Notes: generated by a model from the sequence alone, not told the origin. A stretch of 64,000 nucleotides of DNA from Pseudisothecium myosuroides (GCA_951799445.1 OX637296.1:7006001-7070000); one strand, 5' to 3'. Counted from the stretch's first letter, positions 23,831-36,285 are shown. A program made the numbers and translations.

Positions 23831-26407
23831 CTCATGGATAAGTCAAATGAAAAGTATTTGAAAAAACAAAATAGAAAATTCAAGGGCAAAGGTGGGCGGG
23901 TGGATAATTTTTTCATTCAAGTAAAAGCCAACATGCCAAAAGTGCTAAAATAGACAATATGGAATTAAACTTTATGTACTCTACAGTTGTAAAAAACTAA
24001 TTTGGCTAGAACTTAACCCAAAAAGGCCCAAGTATTGATTGTGCATTTTGCCTAACCACCATTCATTTGTTTGAAGATAGATACCCTCCAAAATCCGCCA
24101 CCTTTTGCAACTGTGCCTAATTAATATTATTAAACTAGTATAATTTTCATATTTTCTTGTTAGCAAGTAAAAGGAGGTTTCAACACACTAAAGAATGTAA
24201 CATTTGGATATCGTATGCAAAAGTTATAAAAGGTCAAAGTTTTTTTGGTAGATGTTCTAGTATCGTTTGTTCAACATAGGTAGAGATTGATTTTGGAGAT
24301 GAACACATAGAAATGATGATGGTATACTAGTATGTGAGCCCAAGAATGCAAGCTTATGAGCATTGAGCCTACAATATAGGTACCTATAATATAAATACCA
24401 CATACTATTGAAAGTGTATCAATTTATCATATAAACATCTAAAATAAGGATATTTGTAACATATATATCCTATAATCATCGACGGTTTCTATATTATGTA
24501 GTAATCTAGGCTCAAAGGTTCACACTCCTATGCTTACATAATAGTAACCCTCCATGTCTTTATACATCTTATTACTTATTGGTGAAATTGTTTTATTATT
24601 TAAAAAATTAAAGCTACAAGTTTTGTTTTTTTAAATATCAAGATTTGAAACCTCCATTAAGTTCTTATGGAATTTTGAAGTTCATAATACATGGCACTCC
24701 AAACAAACACTTGCAATCATTTACACAAGTAGAAAATTATTAAAACTACTGAACTTAAGTTTATGTGACTTGGATTTCATATTTATTGATTACATGGATA
24801 TAAACAATAGTTGAGTATAGGTGTATTTAAGCCTTTGTAAGATTCAAAGAAGCTAGGTAGCAAAAATATACCATGAAGGTAGCAAAAAAGAATTTATGTT
24901 TTATATTTTTAAATGGTCAAAATAGTAAGTCTTTGAAAATTATTATAATTTCTATTAATTTTTAAAATAATTTTTCAAATGTTTTTGAATTCAATTTGTT
25001 GAATTTAACTTGTACACATCTTAAAACCATGTAGCTACGTGTGAGCTTATAATTTGTCATTTGGGACTCTTGGGTGGGTTTTTTTTTGCTTTTCACAAAT
25101 TTAGGGCTAGTTTTACATACAAAAAGTCCCAAAAAGAGTGTAAAAATCAAAATAGGTATGTTACATGCCTATACAGCATTTGGTCCCCAATATAATGTTT
25201 TGCCAAAAGTAAACCCAAATCCCACATGTAAATAGCGTAAGAACCTAGGAATTTGTATAGATTGTAAATATTGAGTAAAAAACGTCTAAACAACGTAAAT
25301 CTACTATGCATGTGACAGATCATGGTTAAATCGGTCCAAAAAAATCTAGGTGAAAATCCTAAATCCATTCCCCAAAAGAAATTTTAGTTTCCCGCTTGAT
25401 TTCGTAAAATAATAGAAATCCAATTGTTAGTCTGCACAAGTTACAGTCTCAAGATGGACCGGAGGAGAGTATCTATAGTTAGAGTACAATGTTCTAGAAT
25501 TGAAGTCACACTTGAGACTCAATAGCAAAATCGGTTTGCCAAGATTCTCTTCCGTATAGAAGATTATTTGATTGTTAAAATTTAAAGGAGATAGAGGGAT
25601 TTAATTCTCCTCCTTCAAATGTATAGAGTAAAAATATGAGCCTACACATCTTTTGTGGAATTTTATAACAGATTTTATGAAAAAATTTGAAATTTTTTGA
25701 TACTCAGAAGATAAACTTCCGGATAATCATCTACCAAAACTTACAATGGAAAATTCTTAGAAATTATCTAGGTTATGATAAAATCTCACTAAAAGTAAAT
25801 GTAGATTTTTTAATGCTAATAACACACTCCAACAAGTTTCATGACATGCCGACATCCTAAAGTACTCAAACCAGCAAGATTTTTCAAAATCAATGGAATT
25901 AAAGGAAGTTTGTGGCGTTGGTGTTTTAGGGGCATACGAAATCAGAATGAAGTCAAAACAGGGTCTTTTTTTACTCCATCGTACCTACTAAAAAGCTTAG
26001 ACTAATTACTACTTTCAGAAAACTCCAATAGTTGGATTTTTACCCTTTTTTAGTTTTAAGTTGGCGCTTGATTTTGATGAGATTTTTGAGATGGAAAAAA
26101 GGGTAGGGGCTTTTTCAAATTAAAATTGATTTTTTGAAGCCAATGGTACAATCTGTTTGTGATTTGGAACGTTTCTTCAAAAATTAAATGTTTAAAGCAG
26201 TGTTGTCACATTAAAAATGCATATGTTATATGAAAACATGTGTTTATATGATTTTTGGATGGATCTAATTATAATAATGTAGTAAAAAAGATGACATTAC
26301 TTGAAGTGGTTTCAAGTGACGCCTTCTCACCAAAAACTATAAAGAGGAGGGATCACTCAAAAACTTCATCAATTTGATGTTGTTCTTATTTGTTTTTCAC
26401 TTTGAAT

Positions 26408-26411
26408 TTAG
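26408..26411. other. Empty target site (TTAG, formerly TTAA) for the element at 41517
   Basis: The sequence TTTGAAT-TTAG-TATGTC here corresponds, in the inverted paralog, to TTTGAG-TTTAA-[element 41517-42430]-TTAA-TATGTC. This locates the insertion exactly and shows that TTAA was duplicated. Confidence 0.7.
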
Positions 26412-26412
26412 T

Positions 26413-26571
26413 ATGTCGAACTACAAGGATTTTTTTGAGTCACAAGATGAAGAGCTTCAATGAGGGCCTGATTTTGATTTTTCTTTATCTCAAGTGCCGA
26501 ATCAACCTCTTTTACTATTGAGTCTTGCGCCACCACATGAATGTCTGCGTGAAGAAGTTGGGTCTTCTTGA
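26413..26571 (+). pseudogene. Decayed ORF inside B-family element
   Basis: An ATG preceded by an AG-ending T-rich tract opens MSNYKDFFESQDEELQ, a TGA at 26461, then a further 35 codons in the same frame (GPDFDFSLSQVPNQPLLLLSL...) to TGA at 26569. A TATAAAGAGG stretch lies at about 26338. The related sequence on the minus strand at about 41360-41516 keeps the QPLLLLS part but shifts frame. This looks like the remnant of a short element-encoded protein or exon; no family was recognised. Confidence 0.3.
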
Positions 26572-28509
26572 CCACCAAAGCAACCTTGCGTGGAGAAATG
26601 ATAGCACGGGAACCTTCAATGGGACGCTCGGGCGTTGATAATTTTGCTGCAGATTGGATGTGTTGAGTCCGATAGTTGAGAGGTGAAATTGGAAGAGAGT
26701 TTTGAAGGTTTAAATAATGATCAATACTATTGCACGGTTAGGCATATGAAAAAAAGTCGTAGTCATGAACACTGATTAGAAAGACCAATCAATCATTTTA
26801 TTAAAGCAGATCCTACAAATTATGTTACAGCTATCATTTGACGCATCATTAAGTTATTGCAAATAGAATAATGTTGTTCTTGAAACTTTATTTTTTACCT
26901 ATAATAGACATATTTTAGATTCTAGTTGTTTTGGTTTTATGCTTAGAAATATTTTCAAAAGTTATTTGATGTATTTGAAGATGAAGGAGAAAGGGATGGA
27001 GATAGTTTATCCTTTGGAGGACTTAGCAGATATTGTGGCTAAATAAAAAGGTATACAAGGCTTTAGTAAGATCAAACGGGGTAGCCAATTAGATTAAAAA
27101 AGCCCATATAGCTTAAGCATGAGCTAATGTGGCCCTTGAGGTTAAATTAAGAGTCATGTCTTCTCCTTCTTCCTTCCTAGTTAGTTTGGAAGTGTCATGA
27201 GTTTGAAAAAGACATATCTCAATGTGTATTATAAATTTTTGAATGAAATTTTGAGAGAGTGTTTTTTTTGTTACTGTAATTTTAAAAAGCTATAATTCTT
27301 TCTATTTGGAGGAGTTTGAATGTAAAAATTATGAATGATGAAATGAGAGAAAGTTTGTTGCCTACTAGAATTAAGGACCAAAATTTTGAGCGCTTGTAGA
27401 GGTTTGGTCAGAATGTTTTTAATTTGGAGTTTTAGGTGTAATGTGTATATAGTTATTAACTTTCTATAGTGATATATTACTTTTATTTTGGAGTTGTTAT
27501 GAAAGAGTTATGAGTGTAGAAGTGAAAGGGGTGTAAAATAGTCCCAAATCTAAAACTTTGAGATGGTCCTAAGTTTGACGGAGCATTAAAAGTAGAGTTT
27601 TTATTTTTAAACTTGAAATTTTGGAGGATGTAAATTAGAAAATTAGCTTTTTTGAAAAATATGGCACAAAGTATTTGGAGTTTTTATGAGTTCCAAGCAT
27701 TCTTTGAAGAGGAAGGGTGTACAACTGCCATTAAAAGTAGACATGTAATCTTTAACAAGATATAAATATTGGACAACACTTTTTCAAAACAAAGGCTTCT
27801 CTATCCAACAATTTTGAAAGTAGAAAATAAAAGGATTAAAATAAAAATCCTAAAGGATAAATGTACTTGTAGGAAAATGAGAGGAAGTGAGTGCCCTTGG
27901 AAAAGTATTTAAGGTCACTCATTCTTCTTTTAAATCACCCTTGTTTTTGTAACATTTTAATTTTGTTGGTTCCCTTCAGTTGAATTTTGGCCATTTTGAG
28001 CCAAATAATCAAAACAATTGTTTTTGAAGCTTTTATGCTTCATTGTTGGTATTTCTCAAATAAGTTTTGAAGGACATTGGGGGCCCTTAAAACCTTGTTC
28101 CTTCTTACTTTTATTGTCAACTGAAGTCTTTGTATTTATTGTTATTGTATTTTGGTTGAGTTCTTGCATATCTAATTAGTAGGGTTAGCATTTCATACTA
28201 AATATAATTTTATTAAAATTAAATAATCAAATTTGACAATTACTAGCAAAAAAATATTTTTTCAATATCAGTGTTTTTACTATAAAAATTAATTTTCTTA
28301 AAATTCTAGAATTATTTTTTGCCAATCTTGATAGTTGGATATAGTAATATGAGTACAAGATTAATTGTGAATGTACGTTAGATACCTTTACATTGCATAA
28401 TATAAAAAAATACTTTGAAGGAATATAAGACTCTGCTATTGGCTATGCCATCAATGACAATCAACTTTAGGTCTAGGGCTATTGCGCCCCTTTAGTGACA
28501 CTAATCGCC

Positions 28510-29440
28510 TTAACTTCTAAAGTCCCGAGACGTTTTTCCAATAAAAAAACACTCAAAACTATTATTTTTATTGCAAAGAGCAAAAACTTTAAAATTTGAT
28601 TTATTTTCATATCTAACCATAGGCTCTTATACTAGACTATTGTAAAAATCTATGGAAGAAATTTCAGAAACTTTAACCTCATAAATTACAAGATATTTGC
28701 ATTTAAAGTGAAGAAAATAAAATTTTATGCACCTTACTTGTCTAGATTTTTTGGCTTTAATTGTTTTTAACTTAAAATTTTTAAACTACTAATTTTAAAT
28801 TTTAAATTTTTTATGTTGAATAATTGAATTGAAAATCTAGGAAAAAACTTAAAAAGAAACTCACTAAATTTTTCACTCTTTAAAAATTTGTTAGGTAGAA
28901 GAAGGTTCAAGATTGAAGGGAATATTAAACCATTAATAGCTCTGAGATGGAATTGAAACATAAGTACTAACTTCAATAGTGAGATTACTCTAGCAAGAGA
29001 TCATAACCTTGTAAATTTATTTTTTGAGAATTTGTGAAAATTGAGTTCATAAATGAATCTTGTAAATTATTTTTTCAAGAAGATGCTTTGATTGCCTGAA
29101 ATATAAGATTGTCCATAATTTTTTTGTAACAAATTGAAGCGGGATGGATAAAAGCTTTTTATGTGTATACAAATATAATCTATGACCAAAAAAAAATTTA
29201 ATATTTTTATCATAAATTTTTGTGAGGAACTTTTCTACTTACTAAACTAAAATTTGGACTTATTGTGCCATAACTTTTAATCTCAAGCACCAATTGAAAT
29301 AAAAATTATATTTCCAAAACGCTCATGTACTTTTCTATCTTCACGAAAAAAATTCAAATTATTATAATAAATATTGAGATCATAAGAGCCCCCAAAATCT
29401 ATTTTGTCTCCCGAAGGAAGAATAAAACTTTAGGGGTTAA
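28510..29440 (+). mobile_element. TTAA-flanked TIR element, copy 3
   Basis: Left end TTAA-CTTCTAAAGTCCCGAG, right end AAACTTTAGGGG-TTAA. It is the paralog of 62766-63663, which sits at the same place in the other arm of the duplication, so it predates the duplication. AT-decayed; no open frame. Confidence 0.75.
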
Positions 29441-29448
29441 AAGCGAGG

Positions 29449-30359
29449 TTAACCCCTAAAGGCCCAAAGTCCCCTCGGGGGACACTTGGGATTTTGGGCA
29501 GGTTTGTGCGACCTGAAATTTTGATTTGATTTTTTGAAACTTTTTTTGAAGATAGGAAATCACATTAGCTTTCTAAAAATATAATTTTTTTTCAATTGGT
29601 GCTCGGGAGCAAAAGTTATGCCACCCGAAGTCAAAAAAGTAGTTCGCCAAGTAGAAAAAAAAAACTTTAAAAAATTGAATTCTTTTTCTTAAAGATCATG
29701 TTTTTGTCTATATTTGAAGCTTTCATTCATTCTATTTGAACTTAGAATGAGTAAGTTATGGACAATCTTGTTTTTCGGGCAATCTAAGCATCTTCTTCAA
29801 AAAACAACTTATAAAATTCATTTTTGAATGCAATTTTCAAATTTTTTCAATTTTTTTTTGACAAGGTTAAGTTTGTTTGCAAGAACAATCCCACCATTGG
29901 GATTATGGTGTTTTAACTCCACCTAATAGCTATTAACAATTTAGTGTTTTGTTCAATTTTGGACCTACTTCTACTTAACAAATTTTTTATATGTGAAAAT
30001 CAAGTTTTGACATTTTGAAAAAAATTCTCCAACTCTTAATTAAAATTCTCAACATAAAAAAAATTTAACTTTATGGTATGCAGTGCAAAAAAAGTCTACA
30101 AATGGCCATCAAAGTCATCTAAAATCGCAGGTCACAATTCAAAAAAAATTCTTTTTCCAACTTCAAATGCTAATATCTTCCAATATGTACAGTCAAACTT
30201 CATGAAATGCTTACCACATGATCTGAGACAAGTGAAGTACAAGATCCTATTGTTATATTCTAAAAAAATGAGTTTTTTGGTTTAGGGAGTGATTGCAGTA
30301 GAAATGGCAGTTTTCAGTGGTTTCGGAGCCAGAAAATGCCTTGGGCCTTTAGGGGTTAA
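29449..30359 (-). mobile_element. TTAA-flanked TIR element, copy 4
   Basis: Left end TTAA-CCCCTAAAGGCCCAAAG, right end TTGGGCCTTTAGGGG-TTAA, 911 bp, reverse orientation to the neighbour at 28510-29440. Only 8 bp (AAGCGAGG) separate the two TTAA motifs. It is absent from the other arm of the duplication, so it inserted later. Its termini are the best preserved of the set. Confidence 0.85.
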
Positions 30360-30790
30360 AAGCTCATCCAAAATGCTTCTCTAGTATTTACTCCTATTGA
30401 TACCAAGGGTCACAATCTCTTAACACTTTACATGCACCTGCAATGTTAGGTTCCAACTCTAGTCATGAGATTCTCCATCCCCCATAATTTTCAACACTTA
30501 ACTTTCGCACAAGACACCGTTGGACATGTCATTTGATATTATAGGACTGAACTTCCATTGATGTCCAAGCATTCAATGGCAGCACTACTCCCTACTAGTG
30601 CTAATCTTGTTTGATTGGTACTCACCTCCCCATTAGGCCCAACCAATCTCATTTCAGGAGTCACTTTGGAACTTACTAATCAGGATTCACCAATTGAAAC
30701 TCACACCATAATCTAATGTAGAGTATGACACCATCCAACCGGTATCAAGAAGTGCACAAGCATTCTATGGTAACTCAAAAGCGGCAATAA

Positions 30791-30803
30791 GGCTCTAATA
30801 CCA
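30791..30803 (-). other. Primer binding site, tRNA-iMet type (left arm)
   Basis: Minus-strand TGGTATTAGAGCC, close to TGGTATCAGAGCC, the common plant retrotransposon site complementary to initiator Met tRNA. It lies 3 nt after the inferred LTR end. Confidence 0.6.
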
Positions 30804-30806
30804 ATT

Positions 30807-31613
30807 TGACTACACATGGCTATCATGCCTCACTATAACACCATTTGAGAGGGAGGAAGGAAACCACCATTCTTCATAATATTCTTTGTAGTAATTAGCA
30901 AGAATCCCCTTCTTCTTGATCTCTAGGACATCGAAGATACACACCCATCTTGGGAGACCTCCCGATTCCATGCCTAGACCCAAAATAGGACCCCAAAGGT
31001 CCCTTGATCTTCCTATCAAGATAATTTTTAGCTCTAAACTCTAAACATATATAGAATGCAAGCCAATTTTTGTGATCTATATTTTTTGTAGATTACCGTT
31101 GACTACTCATTTCTTCAAATGTGACAAGTATTGAAGAAATTAAGACCTTCTAAAGATCCAAGTCCACTAAGAGATTAGTTCTTTTTGAGCCTTAGCATTC
31201 TAGAAAGCTGGTCTCATTAGCTTTCCGACAATATGTGGTATATCCTATTTGGACAAGAGGATCCTCTTGGAACCCGTACTCCCACGGCCCACACCTTGGG
31301 GCATGGCTATAACTGCCAACTTTGAAGAGTCATAACTTTTGATTCCCAACTTGGATCTTCATATTTTGTGGACCCATAGGCATGCCTTCTCACTACCTTC
31401 CATACATATATATCATGCTATCCAATTTGTCTCAACTAAAATGCTACAACAATCTATTTGCTCAAGACTCTACATTTCTCTCACCTCATCTATTACAAAG
31501 GTTGGGGAACTCACCTCTAATGTTCCCCTTGCTCACCAAGGTGGCACAGGCATGCCTTAGATTAAAGGTTGTGACAAGGGCTATAGAAGCATGAAGAAAC
31601 AAAAAATTCAACA
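30807..31613 (-). mobile_element. LTR of a retrotransposon (left arm copy)
   Basis: On the minus strand it starts TGTTGAATTT at 31613 and ends ...TAGTCA at 30807, followed by the primer binding site. It pairs with 61494-62290 in the other arm. The leader after the site (30790 down to 30360) is short and is cut by the TIR elements; no gag or pol frame follows. Frames such as 30810-31019 and 31339-31594 lie within the LTR and carry no domain. Confidence 0.55.
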
Positions 31614-32563
31614 TGTTGTCACTAAGAAATCGGAATCCAAAAAGAATTGTTCTTTACAGTTGATTTAATCATAGTTTTGTAAAATTATTAAGGCTAAATT
31701 TAGCCTTATCTAGCTTAATTATCTCTATCTAGCTAAATTTAGCCTTTATAAAATTTTGAACATAACAGTTTGTCTCGCAGTTTACAGGATTTTATATCTA
31801 AATTTACAATTAGGTTATTTTATTTTTTACACCTATAAATCTTTAGGTATGACCTTCAAGTCAAACTATCTCTATCTAGCTAAATGTAGCCTACATAATT
31901 TGAATCATAAGATTTAAGTATTGTGAATTCAAAAAAATTCCATTGGATATTAATGTGTTTTTTTTCAAAATAAATAGTGAAGAAATCAAACTCTTGGGAC
32001 TCTAGTTTTATAAATATAATGTATAAAGAAATTTTTAGAAATTGTAATATACATTAGAGTACTGTGAGATTTTAATATTCAAAATTGAAAGTTAGAATGA
32101 AAATCAGTAATAAATTATATTTTTGAATTCAAAATAAAAATCTAAAAATAAAATTATTAATGAGAAACTTTCAATATTCTAAAATTTTGATTCTAAAATT
32201 GCATTGAGCTTGCAATTGCAATAATTCATTGAATTTATGAAAATTTACTAAAAGCTTAAAATCTTAAAAGTAGAAAAGACACTGAACTTTGAAACTAGAT
32301 TTTCCTTGTTTGAATCATATACAAAAAACAAAAATATCATGAAAGTCACAGTTAAATAAAATTATGATGCATCTAATTTTAGGATCCATAGACCTTATGA
32401 ATGGATCTTTTTACCTTGGTATTAACAAATATTTATTGATAAAATAGAAAACTAAAAATTTGATATTCATTTTGAAGTGGCTAGACAAATGAATATTTGT
32501 GATTTTAACAAGATTTGTTTTCCAATGAATTTTAAATGTAAATCCTAACCAATCATAAAGATT

Positions 32564-32567
32564 TTAA
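32564..32567. other. Empty target site (TTAA) for the 50682-60334 insertion
   Basis: Here AACCAATCATAAAGATTTTAAGGG is uninterrupted. In the inverted arm the same DNA is split at TTAA, with the left flank ending before 50682 and the right flank resuming TTAAAATCTTCATGATTGG at 60331. Confidence 0.75.
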
Positions 32568-33179
32568 GGGTTTTTACATGATAGATTTATTGAGGTTTTT
32601 GCATGATAGATCTATTGAAGGGTCAAATTTGCAATAGAAAATATCAAGATTTTGTAAAGGAAAAAATACTTGCATTTTGTGAAGACTTGAATGGCCAATT
32701 TCATTAAAATGGCGATATTCCTTTAAAATGGACTGTTTACAGGTTAGAACGCTTGTTCTAAAATCTATACCTATCCTAGATGGTTCAAAACACCCGTTTT
32801 GAATTCTATACCTGGCTTAGATGGTGAAAATGGCACACCATCAAAGTGACACTTGGAATAATGCCATTTTATTGAAATTGCCCATTTGAAAAATTAATCA
32901 TAAATATGAGTTTTAAAAATCTTCTTCATAGAAGAGTGCAAAGCTAACACAAAAGTCATTGAATGAATGGAAATAACAAGTCTATATATTGTTCACTAGA
33001 TACATATTTGACTCTATGAGAATTTCAAAATATGGATTTTGTGACAAGTAGAAATCAAGGACTTTTAGAACTATATATAAGGCTTTATTCTTTTTAAGAT
33101 TTTTTGTATTCAAAATTTTGAATTTATGGAATTACTTCATAAAACTTGAAATCAAGAATCACTTTTTAAAAATTTGACC

Positions 33180-35530
33180 TTATGCTCAAGAAAATCACTT
33201 GTGGTTTCTAATTGGATGTGAAATGAACTAATCTTGATTAAATTAAGGATATTCATTGATCTTCTATTGTTGCTTAGCTAGTCAAATCACTTGATTATTC
33301 ACTTAATTCTTCCACTTTACTTTTGATCCCATCACAATAGCATTTTAATAATTATGCCAAGGTCTCATTCTAATCCCTACATATAACATTTGTAGTGTTT
33401 GTCCTTCATATTTGTGTCCTAATTGGAAATTTATTGCTAACATTCCATGGTCTATACTATTTACAAAAGTAATATACAAACTCTAAGATACGACTGTAGA
33501 CTCTAGATAACGCACCACATGATACAAGACCTTGACAAAAGGTGCACTCGTGAGGAACCTTCTTAGAACTCCAAACCAAGTCTTCACTAGTCCATCAATC
33601 AATAACATCTATGACTCTTGCAAAGACGGTGAGAACGACACGGCAACATCTTTCAACCACTCCCTCTTCCCCACCCCACTGCCGCCCATGTGCCAATGAA
33701 ACTAGCAAGGAGAAGGACATTTAGGGTCATTGCAAGAAAGGATGGTCCTATTTCCCGTCACAATGGGAGTGACTTTTTTGTTTTCTTCTATAACTTTTGA
33801 TGCACAAGTCCAATGAACATGAAATTTTTATTGGAGATGCCTAACTTGATGGTAATCAGATCCCTTATTTTTTAGAAATTAAAAAAAATCATTTTATATT
33901 TAAAAATCATTTTTGCTAATATATCACAGTGTAAGGTTTACGATTTTTACTACGTTAGGAGTCTCCAAATTTAAATGATATAGAGCTGAAATTTTCATGG
34001 TCTATTTGCATAGTAGGAAATCATGTTCCTACCAAAGGAAATCTAAAAATACATTATTTTGTGTCCTCCACATGAGTGCAAACAACACTCTCATTGCGCG
34101 CAGTTTTTGAACAATGAAGATGGTTTTAAGATTGATTTTTTGGTGAAATCTCATCACTATGAACTCTTTCCAAATGGCCAATTTTTAGTTTTTTTAAAAA
34201 TTGCTTTTCCTATTTTTTACAAATTAAAATGTGAAATTACAGTGACTTTTCCTATTTTCATGAGATTTAGGGTTTTGCTAGTTCGCCTACTTAGAGAATT
34301 TTTCTAAGCTTTTCCTTCCTAGGGTACCTTCTTCTTAAAGGTATATACATTAAACATATTTTTCACATTTAAAAAAAATTGAATTTCTAACTTTAAAGCC
34401 CTCCCGAAAGAAAAAATGAGTCCTGTGGAAAACGCTACGCTTTTTGAACACCCTTTCTTGCAATGACCCTTTAACTTACTCTCTCACTAACGTTGTACTA
34501 TATGTACAAACTCTTCTTATAGTCTTCCCACCCAGAGTGATGCAAATTAACTTTAACAAATTGAAGTTTGACCACAATCATGCTTATTATGAAAACTACT
34601 CATGGTTTACATTTGGATATAAAATGAATTAACCTTGATTAAGTTTTGAATACTATTCATTGATCTTCTAAGGTGTTTCCAAACAAAAATTGGGGAACTA
34701 CTTATGAATCTAGTCAAGTGGCTCCAAGGGGAAGTTGGGCCTTTGAAGAAGCATACAATTTCCTTTGGAAGATCAACTCAAAGAAATGGAAGGGTTCCCA
34801 AATCCATGTCCCGGAAGTCATGATTGGAAATGCCAATTCTAATTAACACACAATCAGGGATATAATTACTTATTGCAAGCACTCAACCTCCTTGATTATA
34901 TTTATTAGCTTGGATTCACTTCAGAAGAATCTTGTTTAAAACCCGTGGATGATGATGTTGTTCGATTGAATTCACAAAATTCGTGGACACTGTCGTTCAA
35001 TCAAATTCACAAGCCACAAATTGAGCTCTCCAACATCCCGTATATAATCCAATGTATGAAAGAGCTTCTAATGATAATTTTGTTTATACATGTCTAAGAT
35101 GGTGGATCTTTTGGTCCGTGGGAAAAAATATTAGAAGAACAAAGCATTATGCTAAGGATTTAGTTATTTCTAGAATTTCCTATTTTAAAATTAATAAATT
35201 AACAAACCTCCTTACTTGCCACAAGACTAACTGTTTGCAAATTTGTTTAGAATGACATTGAATTAAAGAAAAAATTTAAAATCCAAAACCCCTGTATGAT
35301 TTTGCTATCACATATCTTGAAATCAAGAATTGTCGATCTAGTGAAACTTTTAGAGGCCATGGCCAGAATGTATCACATTTGTACTTGATCATGACGAATT
35401 ATCAACCTTTGGTGATATAAATACATCCATGTGTATGTCCTACTATTTTAAGACAATTGAAGTGTTCAACGAACCCAAACACAAAATGGAAACATAATTA
35501 GACTTCATCATAAACACAAAATGAAAAAAC
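33180..35530. repeat. FPF1-flank blocks d0-d4, downstream side of copy 2
   Basis: Fullest copy of the flank: d0 (CACTTGTGGTTTCTAATTGGA..GTTGCTTAGCTAGTCAAATC), d1 (GACAAAAGGTGCACTC..CTTGCAAAGACGGTGAGAA), d2 (ACCACAATCATGCTTAT), d3 (CCAAACAAAAATTGGGGAAC..ATGCCAATTCTAATTAACAC), d4 (CTTCTAATGATAATTTTG..TTAGAAGAACAAAGCATTATG). A TIR element splits d1 from d2 at 33724-34469. Confidence 0.65.
33724..34469 (+). mobile_element. TIR element, GGGTCATTGCAAG family, complete
   Basis: Termini GGGTCATTGCAAGAAAGG and CCTTTCTTGCAATGACCC are perfect inverted repeats; each side is bordered by TTTA. The paralogous flank near 45934 reads GACATTTAACTTAC without the element, so TTTA is the duplicated target (4 bp). 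At 746 bp, with only a 249-nt frame (34059-34307) that has no domain, it is non-autonomous. TIR and TSD do not fit a superfamily cleanly. Confidence 0.85.
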
Positions 35531-35946
35531 GTGCTCAAGAGTAGCACTTGTGGTTTCCAATTAGAAGGAAATAGAACTAACTTAACCCTGATTACGTTAA
35601 GCTTACTGGTCTTCTACAGAAGGCGTTCCCGAACAGAAGTCGGGGAACGTGCTATATACTGTATTCATCCAGGCTCCAAGGCGACGGAAGTTGGGCACTC
35701 GGGGAAGCAGTCCTCAGACAGAGGCATAAGTTACATACAAATTCCCCGGGAGGATGAAGGTCTTCCCAAATCCCGCTACCGGAGGTCAAGATTGGACATG
35801 CCAATCGGTCTTATTAACATACACTCCTGAAGGGACATAACTGTACTTATTGCAAGCACTGAACCTCCCGCTTAATTATGGATTAACTAGCTTGGGCTCA
35901 CGTACTTAACTTCCTGCTCAAAATTCGAATCGATTCACGAGCTCAC
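35530..35946. repeat. Second copy of d2-d3 next to FPF1 copy 2
   Basis: AGCACTTGTGGTTTCCAATTAG, CCCGAACAGAAGTCGGGGAAC, GGCGACGGAAGTTGGGCACT, GGACATGCCAAT and TAACTAGCTTGGGCTCA repeat the d2-d3 order seen at 34570-34920 with higher GC and less decay. It forms the immediate 3' flank of the gene. Confidence 0.6.
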
Positions 35947-36285
35947 TTATGCAACATCCCGGACCTCGAACGCCGACCGAGTCTTCACCACCACATCATA
36001 CATGTCGTGCGTGCTGAGGTCGGAGAAAAATGCAGGCAAGGTGATGAGATCCACGGAGTGGGCACCCCGGTGGTATTGTCGCACCTCCGCGTCGTGGGCG
36101 AACGGGTACCAGCCAAGCGGACGGAGCTTGCTGGTGAGCTGCTCGTAGTTCGTCATGGTGGTGTTGGTGGCTTTGTGCACGAGCACCTTGTGGCCCATTG
36201 CTGGCCCGGGAATGGACGTTTCCTCCATCGGATTCTCGACCAGGGTGTAAACGCCATCGGAATCGAACTCCCACACCCCAGCCAT
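35947..36285 (-). CDS. FPF1-like protein, copy 2
   Basis: 112 residues with all family motifs: GVWEFDSDGVYTLVENP (3-19), KVLVHKATN (33-41), LRPLGWYPF (54-62), QYHR (70-73), LITLPAFF (80-87), MYDVVVKTR (95-103), FEVRDVA (106-112). This copy keeps Gly11, Ala75 and Pro84 and looks like the reference member of the set. The ATG is in a GCCATGG context. No intron in the coding region. FPF1-type proteins promote flowering or growth in seed plants by an unknown mechanism; the function here is inferred. It differs from copy 3 at only three nucleotides although the flanks carry many differences and indels. Frames on the opposite strand are shadows. Confidence 0.95.
   Translation of the reverse strand: MAGVWEFDSDGVYTLVENPMEETSIPGPAMGHKVLVHKATNTTMTNYEQLTSKLRPLGWYPFAHDAEVRQYHRGAHSVDLITLPAFFSDLSTHDMYDVVVKTRSAFEVRDVA

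Larger units (their letters stand above)
25040..28190 (+). mobile_element. Decayed LTR-like element, B family member 1
   Basis: Starts GTGTGAGC...AATTTGTCA..TGGGACTC like the GC-rich member at 53126 and continues through the same blocks: CATTTGGTC, CGGTCCAAAAAAATC, a TATTTAAGGTCACTC promoter-like stretch near 27910, GCTTCATTGTTG near 28040 and CTTGAAG..GGACATTGGGGG. It is strongly shifted to A and T compared with 53126-54750, as expected of an old methylated copy. An extra stretch at about 25930-27880 is absent from the GC-rich member. Confidence 0.5.
23640..28230. repeat. Inverted-duplication segment, left arm (mate 38730-45240)
   Basis: Reads as the reverse complement of 38730-45240: TATTGATTGTGCATTT with ACCACCATTCA near 24030 against 44830-44870, the CAATGGCACTCTAAATAGAC block near 23625, CTTGCAATCATTTACAC near 24710 against 44100, and the LTR-like body below. 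No gene of the host is visible. Confidence 0.6.
28230..33600. repeat. Inverted-duplication segment, left arm (mate 49900-63970)
   Basis: Reverse complement of 60335-63970 plus 49900-50681, interrupted on the right side by the 9.65-kb insertion 50682-60334 and on the left by one extra TIR element (29449-30359). Anchor blocks: AGTGACACTAAT at 28497/63675, AACACTTTACATGC near 30422, the LTR pair, CTAAATTTAGCC near 31700, and the CCAATCATAAAG-TTTTAA site near 32560. Confidence 0.65.
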
